DNA of 64,000 bases from Bacillus sp. FJAT-26390. Lineage in GTDB: Bacteria; Bacillota; Bacilli; Paenibacillales; Paenibacillaceae. Location: positions 248,614 through 312,613 of the forward strand of contig NZ_MAQX01000011.1 of the NCBI RefSeq assembly GCF_001682865.1, written 5' to 3'. The position numbers and the translations under genes are program-made. Shown here one piece after another: positions 23,928 to 32,447 of the stretch. The first letter of the stretch is position 1. Each line of letters begins with the position of its first letter. The notes under the pieces were generated by a model that was not told the origin of the DNA, made no database searches, and saw only the letters and a program-made list of their open reading frames with translations.

Positions 23928-25574
23928 TTATTTGAATAACAAATGATAAATAACTTGAGCCGCTTCTGCGCGGTTAGAGATGCCTTTTGGCACAAACAGC
24001 CCGGTTGTACGACCTTGGAGCAAGCCAAGCGCCGCAGCTTTGTTTACATCTTTGACTGCCCAAGCGCTTATTTGAGAAGCATCCTTGAAGGCGGGATGCG
24101 ATGTTTCCTGAGCCGCACCAGACTTCAGCTCATACGCTCTTAGAACCAGTACAGCTAATTCTTCTCTCGTAATTTGCTCGGCTGGAGCAAATGTCAAAGC
24201 GCTTCGCCCTTGAATTAAGCCCGCTTTTACAGCTTTATTAATATCATTCGCATACCAAGCAGTTGCATTCACATCCGTAAAGGTTGAAGCGCCCTCATCC
24301 GTCAGCTTCAGCACTCTGACTAGAAGCGAGGTAAATTCCGCACGCGTTACGCTGCGAGCCGGCTCGAATGCTGCTGCGGATGTTCCGGTTACGATCTGCT
24401 TGGCGGCCAGCTCTTTAATAACAGCTGATGCCCAGTGGCTGCTTGGCACATCCGTGAACGATTTATTCACTTCTAATAAAGCATATTTGCTAAAATGGCT
24501 AATTTCCGCAACCATCTCTCCGCCAACCACTTCGCCGCCAACATATTCCAGCGATCCGTCGTTCGCCACGTAGAAAATGCCAGCAAGCTTAGCATTGATG
24601 GAGGAAGCCAGCGGCATTTTAATCGTTAGCGGTTTGATGAATGCCGTTAACGCTTCCGTACTGCCGTCTTTAAACTGCAAATAAAGCGCAAAATCGAAGA
24701 TACTGCCGCCTGCCTTTATTTCACCGTTTGTTTTGGTTTGAACGAGGCCCATTAATTCGTTGCTCAGGCTTTCCTTCAATGGTTCTGCTAGCAGGATGAT
24801 GGAGCTGTCCTTCAGCCGATCCGCCGATACCTTTCCTTCCAACTGCTTGAGCACGTCCTGTGGAACCAGCAGCTTCATACCGCCTGCTTGCACCTCAAGA
24901 CTGCTGCTGCCAAGCAGCTCCGCAGCATTGTAAGGAAGTCTTACCTTAGCTATATTAGCCGGTAAAGTAACCGTAACTTTATTCCCTTCGGCGCTAGTCA
25001 GCTGCTGCGCCAAGACATCTACCACATCCGTCTCAGCTCCAGCTCCTGGAGTAGGCGTTGGTGTAGGAGGCGGTCCGCCAACGCCGCCAGCGATCGTTAT
25101 CGTAGCGATAGAAGGGGTTGTAACTGATGTCTGATTGAGCTTGGAATCAATCAGCTTTACATCTTTAATCGTAATAGCCGCGTTAGATTGTTGCTTGGCA
25201 ACAAACGTGAACGTAACCAGGTCTGCCGAACCGCTCACACTTGCGGTCGAGCCTGTTTTCGTATGCACGAAAAGGAGATGATGGCCGCCTGCCTCCGACT
25301 GCTTAACTGGAACGGCAAATCCTTTAAGCTCCGTTTTCTCGCTGCCCGCCTGGAATTCCAGCAGAGCAGGGTCATAATAAACGGCAAGCTCGAGCGCATA
25401 CAAATCGGATATGTGATCCGCTTTAACGGTAACTTGAACGCTCTGGCCCAAGGAAGGCTGATTGTCCGAGACGACAATTGAGGTGACAGGCGACTCAGCC
25501 GCGAAAGCCGCAGCTGGAAGCACGAGCAGCATCAGAAGCAATGTGCTGCACAGGATAAGCCATTTACGTGCCAT
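23928..25574 (-). CDS. Secreted cohesin protein with three SLH domains
   Basis: A 548-residue exported protein. A signal peptide (about 1-26, ending AAAFAAE) is followed by a cohesin domain (about 30-160: 'SIVVSDNQPSLGQSVQVTVKADHISDLYALELAVYYDPALLEF'), a Pro/Thr linker (PPPTPTPTPGAG), a module of about 180 residues also found before the SLH domains of the giant glycosidase at 56067, and three SLH repeats (about 370-548: 'FTDVPSSHWASAVIKELAAKQIVTG', 'FTDVNATAWYANDINKAV', 'FKDASQISAWAVKDVNKAA'). SLH domains bind pyruvylated secondary wall polymer, so the cohesin is displayed on the cell surface. The gene lies 100 bases behind the dockerin-bearing amidase gene, on the same strand. Confidence 0.9.
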   Translation of the reverse strand: MARKWLILCSTLLLMLLVLPAAAFAAESPVTSIVVSDNQPSLGQSVQVTVKADHISDLYALELAVYYDPALLEFQAGSEKTELKGFAVPVKQSEAGGHHLLFVHTKTGSTASVSGSADLVTFTFVAKQQSNAAITIKDVKLIDSKLNQTSVTTPSIATITIAGGVGGPPPTPTPTPGAGAETDVVDVLAQQLTSAEGNKVTVTLPANIAKVRLPYNAAELLGSSSLEVQAGGMKLLVPQDVLKQLEGKVSADRLKDSSIILLAEPLKESLSNELMGLVQTKTNGEIKAGGSIFDFALYLQFKDGSTEALTAFIKPLTIKMPLASSINAKLAGIFYVANDGSLEYVGGEVVGGEMVAEISHFSKYALLEVNKSFTDVPSSHWASAVIKELAAKQIVTGTSAAAFEPARSVTRAEFTSLLVRVLKLTDEGASTFTDVNATAWYANDINKAVKAGLIQGRSALTFAPAEQITREELAVLVLRAYELKSGAAQETSHPAFKDASQISAWAVKDVNKAAALGLLQGRTTGLFVPKGISNRAEAAQVIYHLLFK

Positions 25575-25674
25575 AGGTTGTGATCTTCCTTTCAGGTTGA
25601 ATTCGCGTCCATAGTGGAAGGATGGGAGGAACCGATCGAAGCCCCTCTCATCCTGTAATTGCTGCTATTGCCGA

Positions 25675-27957
25675 TTAGGCAGCAGGCTCAAGCAGTGCTG
25701 GTTGTTCCTGCGGAGCTTCTACCAGTGCAGGCGTAGTCGATGGCGCCTCACGGTGATGCGTATGCTGCTCGTAGGAATAAGCAAGCTTGATTAGCGTTTG
25801 CTCATCGAACGGTCTGCCTAACAGCTCAATATTTTGCGGAAGCTTAGGAAGCATGCCGTTATCTACGAAACCTGCTGGTACTGAAATCGCCGGGAACCCG
25901 GAGAATGGACTTAACCGATTCGCGCTGCCCGCGCTCGTTCCCGACAAGCTGGAAGGAGGGTTGGCTGTCGATGGATACAGAAGAGCATCCAGATCATTAT
26001 CGGTCATTACTTTCAGCAAGGACTGCTGGCTAAGCTTCGGACGGTTCAAAATAATGTCGATATACGCCGTATTCGTGCTCAAATCGCCAATCGCATTACG
26101 AGTCTTATACGACGCCAATTGATCGGTTAACATATCGGTATTCGATGCAATAATATCGCCCAATGAACGATAAGGTACAAGCGTCCCAGGTACATTATTG
26201 ATATATTTTTCAAAATACTCATCTAATTGCGATTTGAACTCATAGCCGCTCAAGCTGCTGTAATTCAAAATTTTCGTTAAATTCGGTACCTCGACATGAA
26301 CGATCGTTGCTCCTGCCGCTTCCATATCTGCAATCGCTTGTTCAGTCAGTCCTTTTACTTTGGCATTTGTTCCAAGCAGTGCATCGATAACGCCGATGCG
26401 AGCTCCCTTCAGGCCGTCCGCGTCCAAATATTTGGTGTAGGTCGTCGGCGTTCTGCCAACGCTATACAATGTAGCAGCATCGTCCGGGTCATATCCTTTC
26501 AAAATATCCATCGAAATGGCGATATCCTCTACTGATCTTGCAATCGGTCCGCCAACATCCTGCGACAGCGCTAGCGGAATGATGCCCTCACGGCTAGTCA
26601 AGCCGATCGTTGGACGAAGCCCGACCAAGTTGTTGTAGGACGATGGAACGCGAATGGAGCCGCCTGTATCCGTACCCAGGCCAATAACACCAAAGTTGGC
26701 TGCAAGCGCTGCGCCTGTGCCGCCGGAAGATCCGCCCGGATTTTTCGTCAAATCATATGGGTTGAGCGTTTGGCCGCCAAGCGAGCTGATTGTTGATAAG
26801 CCAAAAGCAAACTCATGCAAATTGGATTTTGCCAAAATAATCGCTCCGGCATCCTTTAGCTTCTCTACCATAAAAGCATCGCTAGTCGTAAAATTGTTTT
26901 TGAGGCAAGTACAGCCTGCGCTTGTAGCCATTCCAATCGTATTGTAGTTATCCTTAACAATGATGGGCACGCCGTGCAGCAGGCTTCTCGCACCTGTCTT
27001 TTTGCGCTCATCGTCAAGCTGCTTTGCAATCGTCAAAGCGTCTGGATTGATCGAAATAATCGATTTCAATGCGGGGCCGGCAGAATCATAAGCCGCGATA
27101 CGCGCCAAATACATTTTCACAAGCTCAACCGCGCTTAACGTACCCGCTTCCATCGCATTTTGAATATCCATGACGCTGGTCTCCATCACATCAAATGATT
27201 TACCGGCATCAAAGACGATGATCTTCCCTAGCGCCGCTAGATCCGAAATTTCAATGACGCCATTGCCGTCAAAATCCGAGGCAGCTACTTTGGACCAATC
27301 CGGGCTGCTATTGTTAATCCCGAAATAAGTGATCAATACCGCTAAATCACCAATATCCACGACAATGTTACCGTTAAGGTCGCCCTTGACGCCAGTTTCC
27401 TCGGCTGAGACAGCAATGCCATGCGTCGATGCAGGAGCTTTGATCATAGCCCCCTCCGCATCAACGCCAAGCTCGGCGGATACTTGGATGTTGTTGACTC
27501 CGGCCCTTACTTTGGCGGTAAAGGTCAAGAGCAGCACCTTTTCCCCGTCGACTAGCGCATCTCCCGGGTTAGCCGTTACAATCGTAACTTGGCTGATGCC
27601 TTTATTTTCATTAATGATTTGTGTTTTGGCGGTTGCCGCGCTTGCTGACACATAATCGAACAGCGCCGAATTATAATCAACCGTGAACTTGCCCGCCTTC
27701 ACTCCGCTTGCATACGTAGATAACGAAACGCTGACCTGAAACTGCTCGCCAACCTTTGCTAGGACAGGGCCGCTAAGTCCAATCGATGGCGATCCCGCTT
27801 CCAGCGTGATGACGTTGGCAGCCGCCTGTTCATTCGTGGCAATCGGTTCCTCTTGCTGGGCATATGTACGTGTTGGTGCTGCGATAAATGCAAGACTTGT
27901 TAATAGAGTAGTCGTTACGATAGCTGCACATAGCTTTTTAAAAAGTGAATTTTTCAT
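25675..27957 (-). CDS. Secreted amidase with cohesin and dockerin modules
   Basis: A 760-residue exported protein: signal peptide (about 1-33), cohesin-like domain (about 55-183, 'VGEQFQVSVSLSTYASGVKAGKFTVDYNSALFDYV'), dockerin (about 192-248) with two calcium-loop repeats ('GDLNGNIVVDIGDLAVLITYFG' and 'ASDFDGNGVIEISDLAALGK'), then an amidase-signature domain (about 260-730). The Ser-cisSer-Lys triad is present: Lys335 ('PIIVKDN'), Ser410/411 in 'NPGGSSGG' and Ser434 in 'DTGGSIR'. Such enzymes hydrolyse amides. A Pro/Glu-rich tail ends the protein. The dockerin may dock on the cohesin-SLH protein encoded next, or on its own cohesin. This module combination is unusual; the substrate is unknown. 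Confidence 0.9.
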   Translation of the reverse strand: MKNSLFKKLCAAIVTTTLLTSLAFIAAPTRTYAQQEEPIATNEQAAANVITLEAGSPSIGLSGPVLAKVGEQFQVSVSLSTYASGVKAGKFTVDYNSALFDYVSASAATAKTQIINENKGISQVTIVTANPGDALVDGEKVLLLTFTAKVRAGVNNIQVSAELGVDAEGAMIKAPASTHGIAVSAEETGVKGDLNGNIVVDIGDLAVLITYFGINNSSPDWSKVAASDFDGNGVIEISDLAALGKIIVFDAGKSFDVMETSVMDIQNAMEAGTLSAVELVKMYLARIAAYDSAGPALKSIISINPDALTIAKQLDDERKKTGARSLLHGVPIIVKDNYNTIGMATSAGCTCLKNNFTTSDAFMVEKLKDAGAIILAKSNLHEFAFGLSTISSLGGQTLNPYDLTKNPGGSSGGTGAALAANFGVIGLGTDTGGSIRVPSSYNNLVGLRPTIGLTSREGIIPLALSQDVGGPIARSVEDIAISMDILKGYDPDDAATLYSVGRTPTTYTKYLDADGLKGARIGVIDALLGTNAKVKGLTEQAIADMEAAGATIVHVEVPNLTKILNYSSLSGYEFKSQLDEYFEKYINNVPGTLVPYRSLGDIIASNTDMLTDQLASYKTRNAIGDLSTNTAYIDIILNRPKLSQQSLLKVMTDNDLDALLYPSTANPPSSLSGTSAGSANRLSPFSGFPAISVPAGFVDNGMLPKLPQNIELLGRPFDEQTLIKLAYSYEQHTHHREAPSTTPALVEAPQEQPALLEPAA

Positions 27958-28326
27958 CGAATCCTCCTTGGGTGTCTATGGAATGTCAATAAACATTACA
28001 CTAGTAAATCGATAATACAGAAAATAACCTCAATTCCAGCTACTGAAAAGTGTTTAAACTCCCCCTAATCCACCTATGTGTAATGTTATCTAACATATAT
28101 AACTCTAGTATATTTATTAATCTAGCTTTTACAAATTGAAATATGCTAGAAAAAACGCTTTCATAGCCTCAATGCTAGTTATTGCTCCATCATTCAATTG
28201 ATCACTCGATTTTTAATGGTTTTTTAATAAATATATTAGATTTAAATATATAACCTAACATATACAGCACATGCAAATCATAAAATTGTATATATATGTA
28301 TTTTTTGAATTGTAAGCTCACATGTA
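27958..28326. other. AT-rich intergenic region upstream of the amidase gene
   Basis: About 370 bases with no convincing gene. The part from 28080 to 28320 is very AT-rich and contains repeated TAACATATA-like words. It must hold the promoter of the amidase gene; no riboswitch or consensus promoter could be assigned. Confidence 0.5.
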
Positions 28327-28366
28327 AAATAGCGGTACAGGAGGCTATTCCTGTACCGCTATTTTT
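28327..28366. terminator. Perfect bidirectional hairpin terminator
   Basis: AAATAGCGGTACAGGA-ggctat-TCCTGTACCGCTATTT, a 16-base perfect stem followed by T's on the + strand. It lies 220 bases downstream of the leftward MFS gene and isolates it from the amidase promoter. Confidence 0.85.
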
Positions 28367-28394
28367 TAAACCAGATTGTGAACATGAGAGAGAA

Positions 28395-28478
28395 AGTAGA
28401 GCTAGAAACTAGCTCTATTTCACTCAAACCAGCCGAAATACCAGAAATAAGTCTAGAAACTAGCCTTATTTCTGTGCA
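28395..28478. repeat. Two short palindromic repeats (REP-like)
   Basis: AGAGCTAGAAACTAGCTCT (about 28397-28415) and AATAAGTCTAGAAACTAGCCTTATT (about 28452-28476) share the core CTAGAAACTAG and the following TATTTC. A decayed relative lies at about 39598-39617. They lie outside genes and look like a small dispersed palindrome family. Confidence 0.55.
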
Positions 28479-28587
28479 CTCCACCCGCCAAAAGAGCAAG
28501 CTGCCTTCCAACCTTATGGATCAAAAATCTCCGAGAAAATGTAATCTGTTTGAGACAACCTCACTCTTTTTCATAAAGGAGCTGCTT

Positions 28588-30000
28588 TTAAGCCGTTGTA
28601 GAGGATGATTTGCGTTCCTTCAGATCCGTCTTCATTCCCGCTTTCCCCCCGAACGAGCTAAACGCGAAATAATAGATGCCGACTATAATTGCGGCAAGTA
28701 TAGCCAAGGAAAAGAAAATGTTGCTGTACAGATAAGCTGCGCCATGAAGCGCGAACGGATTAAAATGGATTTTCGTTTCCTTCGCGTCCAGCAGCTTTCC
28801 GAGCACGCTCGTAGTCATCGCGCCGGAAATAAAGTTGAGCAAGGACATCAGTCCCATTCCAACCCCGATTTGCTCCTTCGTCAGCGTGCGCGAGATCGTA
28901 TTGGACATTGCGATCTGCATGAAGGTTTGGCCCATGTTGCCAAATATGAGGACAAACAGAATGAGATACGGCGACGCTCCAACGAAGGTCGAGAGCAGAA
29001 CAAAGCAAGTGAAGCTTAGCGAGATCGCTGTGTATACTAAGAAAGAATTTCCTTTCTCATCGGCAAGCCTGCCGCCTCGCCGGCCCATGAACGCTGAGGT
29101 AATGGCTGCCGGGAACATGATTAGACCAATTATCGCCGGTGAGAGGTTATTCAGGCCAGCTAGAAACTGCGGCGTCACAAACGGCATGCCGAAGCTTAAA
29201 GCTGTCGCTAGAAAAGTAATAAACAGTCCAAAGGAATACTTTTTATTGCTGAAAAGTTTAGGTTGAATAAAGGGCTCTGCAGCCGTCTTAATCCGTACGA
29301 TAAACAGAATTAACGAAACAACTCCCCCTAAACAAAATAACAAGTTCCCTAGTGAAATGGATAGCAGCAATAAAGCAACCGCCGCACCGAGCAGTATGCC
29401 GCCTATAAAGTCTATTTTTTGCGCGGCGCCCCTCTGGTTGTCTAAATACTTTCTAAAGAACGGCAGTGCGAGCAGCGGAATCAACGATAGCAGGAATAAA
29501 AATCTCCAATTGATCAGGCTCGTTACTAAACCTGCAACGATAGGAGCAAGCGCCGTACCGAGCGCCAACGCGGCAGCTACAGAACCTAACGCCCTGCCTC
29601 GCTTCTCAGGCGAGAAATAACGGACCGGAACAATCATCGCCGTAGCAGGAACAACTGCCGCTCCGCTAGCCTGCAATATTCGTCCAAGTACAATCATCCA
29701 ATATTCATTAGCAAGGAGCCCGACGATAGACCCTAGCGCAAAAAATATCAAGCCAAACGTTAATAAGTCCTTCAATCTGTATTTATCCGCAAGCTTGCCG
29801 TATGTAACGGAGCCAACTGCGTATACGATCATATAGCCGGTCAGCAGCCAGCTTACCTGCGAGGGCGAAATGGCGAATTCTTTGCTAATAACCGGCATAA
29901 CGACATTAAACATGGAAGCATTCATAATGGAGAATACTAATGTGAACGCCAAAATTGGCATAAGCTTCTCGCCGTTGTTCTGAACACTTGCGGTTTCCAT
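28588..30000 (-). CDS. MFS efflux transporter (Tet(L/K)-like 14-helix type)
   Basis: A 470-residue membrane protein with about 14 hydrophobic helices. 'FSIMNASMFNVVMPVISKEF', motif A 'GKLADKYRLKDLLTFGLIFF', 'LGRILQASGAAVVPATAMIVPVRYF' and 'RGRALGSVAAALALGTALAPIVAG' resemble Tet(L)/Tet(K)-type and related multidrug exporters. It probably exports an antibiotic or related compound by proton antiport. A palindrome GTTTGAATTCAAAC overlaps its promoter and is repeated in front of the upstream MarR gene on the same strand, so it is likely repressed by that regulator. Substrate unknown. Confidence 0.9.
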   Translation of the reverse strand: METASVQNNGEKLMPILAFTLVFSIMNASMFNVVMPVISKEFAISPSQVSWLLTGYMIVYAVGSVTYGKLADKYRLKDLLTFGLIFFALGSIVGLLANEYWMIVLGRILQASGAAVVPATAMIVPVRYFSPEKRGRALGSVAAALALGTALAPIVAGLVTSLINWRFLFLLSLIPLLALPFFRKYLDNQRGAAQKIDFIGGILLGAAVALLLLSISLGNLLFCLGGVVSLILFIVRIKTAAEPFIQPKLFSNKKYSFGLFITFLATALSFGMPFVTPQFLAGLNNLSPAIIGLIMFPAAITSAFMGRRGGRLADEKGNSFLVYTAISLSFTCFVLLSTFVGASPYLILFVLIFGNMGQTFMQIAMSNTISRTLTKEQIGVGMGLMSLLNFISGAMTTSVLGKLLDAKETKIHFNPFALHGAAYLYSNIFFSLAILAAIIVGIYYFAFSSFGGKAGMKTDLKERKSSSTTA

Positions 30001-30039
30001 CTTGACCTATACACCCTTTCTGTCTTATAATCCAACATT

Positions 30040-30053
30040 GTTTGAATTCAAAC
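30040..30053. promoter_or_regulatory. MarR operator in the MFS promoter
   Basis: Perfect palindrome GTTTGAATTCAAAC, with a flanking TAA also conserved. On the - strand it contains the likely -35 (TTGAAT), 16 bases before TATAAG. Confidence 0.85.
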
Positions 30054-30084
30054 TAAATGTTTAAAAAATATGCTTACAAGACGT

Positions 30085-30537
30085 CTACTCGTAAGCGCTA
30101 ATGATTTTTCTAATCAGTGCTCGAAAGGTTGCGGACTCTTCATCATTTAGAGGCAGATTCGCTTTATCCTTTGCCTTCATGACGGCTTGCAAGCTTTGCT
30201 GATGCATTGCGTTGCCTTGCTCCGTCAAATAAATCCGCTTCATTCGTGCATCCTGCTCATGATCGCAACGAATGACCCAGCCCTTCCTTACCATGCCATT
30301 TATTAAGCTGGTTACGCTCGATTTATCAATAAACAGCAGCTTCTCCAAATCGGCGTTCATCGCTCCCGGCTTCATCGACAGCAAGTGCAGGGATTGGGAC
30401 TGCTGCGGGGTTAATCCAAGCGGACGCAGCGCCGAATCAATTTCACGCCGAATATTAATGAAAGCGAGCTTTATGAGTAAAGTATGGCTATCCTCATGCT
30501 CCCAAGGAAAACGAGAAATATGGTTATCATCTCCCAT
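30085..30537 (-). CDS. MarR-family regulator of the adjacent MFS pump
   Basis: A 150-residue winged-helix protein ('GLTPQQSQSLHLLSMKPGAMNADLEKLLFIDKSSVTSLINGMVRKGWVIRCDHEQDARMKRIYLTEQGNAM'). The start at 30537 follows GTGAGG; upstream in-frame codons lie inside the operator and promoter. The gene directly precedes the MFS gene on the same strand, and both have the identical GTTTGAATTCAAAC operator. Autoregulation and repression of the pump are therefore likely. Confidence 0.9.
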   Translation of the reverse strand: MGDDNHISRFPWEHEDSHTLLIKLAFINIRREIDSALRPLGLTPQQSQSLHLLSMKPGAMNADLEKLLFIDKSSVTSLINGMVRKGWVIRCDHEQDARMKRIYLTEQGNAMHQQSLQAVMKAKDKANLPLNDEESATFRALIRKIISAYE

Positions 30538-30561
30538 AAGGAGCCTCACGCCCTTCAACTT

Positions 30562-30606
30562 GTTTGAATTCAAACTAATTTTAGAAGTGATCATCTAATT
30601 TGTCAA
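30562..30606 (-). promoter_or_regulatory. Promoter and MarR operator of the marR gene
   Basis: On the - strand TTGACA (30601-30606), a 17-base spacer and TAAAAT (30578-30583) form a strong promoter. The palindrome GTTTGAATTCAAAC (30562-30575) lies just after the -10, covering the start of transcription. The -35 lies at the very end of the upstream EamA gene's 3' flank. Confidence 0.85.
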
Positions 30607-30608
30607 CG

Positions 30609-31478
30609 TTATATTTCAATAAACCTTTTAGCTTTGTTCTCCCAATTAACCAGAAAGATGCCGATGCAAATAAATACGCCGCCAACTAACGCATACCACT
30701 TCACCTGCTCTCCGAGCAGAAGCCAGCTGCTGAGCACACCAAAAAACGGAGCTAAAAATAAAAAGGAGCTGGTTTTCGCCGCATCTCCGCTTCGCAGCAA
30801 ATAAAACCAAATCGAAAACTGGATGATCGAGCAGAAAATCGCCAGCCAGAGCAGTACGCTTACCGACTTAATCGATATTGTAAAATACGGATGCTCCGTG
30901 AATCCGCTTATAAGAAGCAGAGCGACACCGCCGGCAAGCATCTGATAAGCAGCGAGCGCGGTCATATCAAAGCCTGGACCCCAGCGCTTGATCAACAAAG
31001 TCGCAGCAGCGAAGCAGGCTGCCCCGCCGAAGCTGATGAACGTTCCCGGCTGGAGCGACAGATGGAGACCGAACGTGAAGGCTACGCCTATGAAGCCAAG
31101 CACAACGCCGAGCCATTGTCGCCTGCTGTAGATTGCGCCTGCAAACAAAGTCGCAATAATGATCACGATAAGCGGACTAATGCTCGTAATTATGGCGGAT
31201 TCGCTGGACGTAATCCAGTACATGCTGTAGTAGACGCAGCCCATCACCGCAGCTGTTTGGAACAACCCAATTACTACAGCCTGCAGCCATTGCTTCCTGC
31301 CGCGAGGCCTTGGTCTCTTCGCTACGATTAGAGCAAGCAAGCCGCCTGCCAGCAAGTACCTAAGCCCCATCAGAAAAAATGGCGGCGCGTAGTTTAATCC
31401 GATTTTACCGATTGGAAACGCTATGCCCATTAATAATGTCGTCACAACGATTAGACTCATGTATTTGTATTTGTTCAT
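30609..31478 (-). CDS. EamA-family (DMT) transporter
   Basis: A 289-residue membrane protein with about ten helices in two repeated EamA halves ('LLMGIAFPIGKIGLNYAPPFFLMGLRYLLAGGLLA' and 'FAAATLLIKRWGPGFDMTALAAYQMLAGGVALLL'). The family exports metabolites, amino acids or drugs. It is the second gene of a leftward operon, 40 bases behind an SDR gene, and divergent at a distance from a LysR gene that may control the pair. Substrate unknown. Confidence 0.88.
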   Translation of the reverse strand: MNKYKYMSLIVVTTLLMGIAFPIGKIGLNYAPPFFLMGLRYLLAGGLLALIVAKRPRPRGRKQWLQAVVIGLFQTAAVMGCVYYSMYWITSSESAIITSISPLIVIIIATLFAGAIYSRRQWLGVVLGFIGVAFTFGLHLSLQPGTFISFGGAACFAAATLLIKRWGPGFDMTALAAYQMLAGGVALLLISGFTEHPYFTISIKSVSVLLWLAIFCSIIQFSIWFYLLRSGDAAKTSSFLFLAPFFGVLSSWLLLGEQVKWYALVGGVFICIGIFLVNWENKAKRFIEI

Positions 31479-31518
31479 GGTGTACGTCCTTTCTATCTGC
31501 CATTCCAGCTGTCAAAAG

Positions 31519-32259
31519 TTATAGCGATTGCCCGCCATCTACCGTGATCATTTGACCTGTCATCGATTCTTGCTGCAATACGGCGCATATTAAGCTTGCG
31601 ATGTCTTCGGGGGTTGAGATCCGCTGGAGCAAAATTTGACCGGCCAACCGGCGCATAATCTCTTCCCGTCCCTCCCACCACCTTGTCGCAACCGCGCCCG
31701 GCACGACGCAGCATACTCTTATTTCAGGGGCAAGCGCACGTGCTAAAGATTTCGTTAAGCCATGCACCGCCGCTTTGGAAACGGCGTATGGCAGCGATGA
31801 TCCTAGGCCCGTTACACCCGCAATGCTGCCAACGTTAACGATGGCCCCCTGATTATTTGCCTTCATATAAGGACTAACCGCACGTGCGCAGTAAAACATG
31901 CCTTTTACGTTAACGTCGTAAAGCTCATCCCAATCCTCATCCATGACATCCTCTAATCGATCAAGCGGAATATGGCGCGTGATGCTTGCATTATTCACCA
32001 GCAAATCGACGGTTCCAAAAAGCTGCGCAACCGAGTTCACCATCTCCTTTACCTCGTTATCCTTGGACACATCTGCTTGGATCGCTATTGCCGTGCCGCC
32101 CGCGCTATGAATAAGCTGGACGGTTTCCTCCGCATCCGCTTTGGATCTCGAATAATTAACTGCTACCCGGACGCCCATGCCAGCAAGCGCTATGCTTGCT
32201 GCTCTTCCTACTCCCGTACCCCCGCCTGTTACGAGTGCAACCTTGTTTTTCATATCCAT
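31519..32259 (-). CDS. Short-chain dehydrogenase/reductase (FabG-like)
   Basis: A 246-residue classical SDR: cofactor motif 'TGGGTGVG', 'DLLVNNAS', catalytic Ser in 'NVGSIAG', Tyr and Lys in 'YAVSKAAV', and 'VPGAVATRW' after the active site. It reduces or oxidises a keto/hydroxy substrate with NAD(P)(H). It heads the leftward operon with the EamA transporter and is divergent from the LysR gene at 32448. A 'modify and export' pair is a reasonable guess, but not proven. Confidence 0.9.
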   Translation of the reverse strand: MDMKNKVALVTGGGTGVGRAASIALAGMGVRVAVNYSRSKADAEETVQLIHSAGGTAIAIQADVSKDNEVKEMVNSVAQLFGTVDLLVNNASITRHIPLDRLEDVMDEDWDELYDVNVKGMFYCARAVSPYMKANNQGAIVNVGSIAGVTGLGSSLPYAVSKAAVHGLTKSLARALAPEIRVCCVVPGAVATRWWEGREEIMRRLAGQILLQRISTPEDIASLICAVLQQESMTGQMITVDGGQSL

Positions 32260-32447
32260 CGTGCATCTCTCCTTTAACTATTTTTAATTGGCCATTCCGA
32301 CTTTTCCCCTTGCGCTTTACCGTTCTAACTCCATTGTAAGCAGGCCTTGGTTTTATGTATAATGATCATTAAAGATATTAAGTATCATAATTAGTGATAG
32401 CTGAGAAAAAGTATTTATCGGAACGATTTCTGGGGAGGTTACTTACG

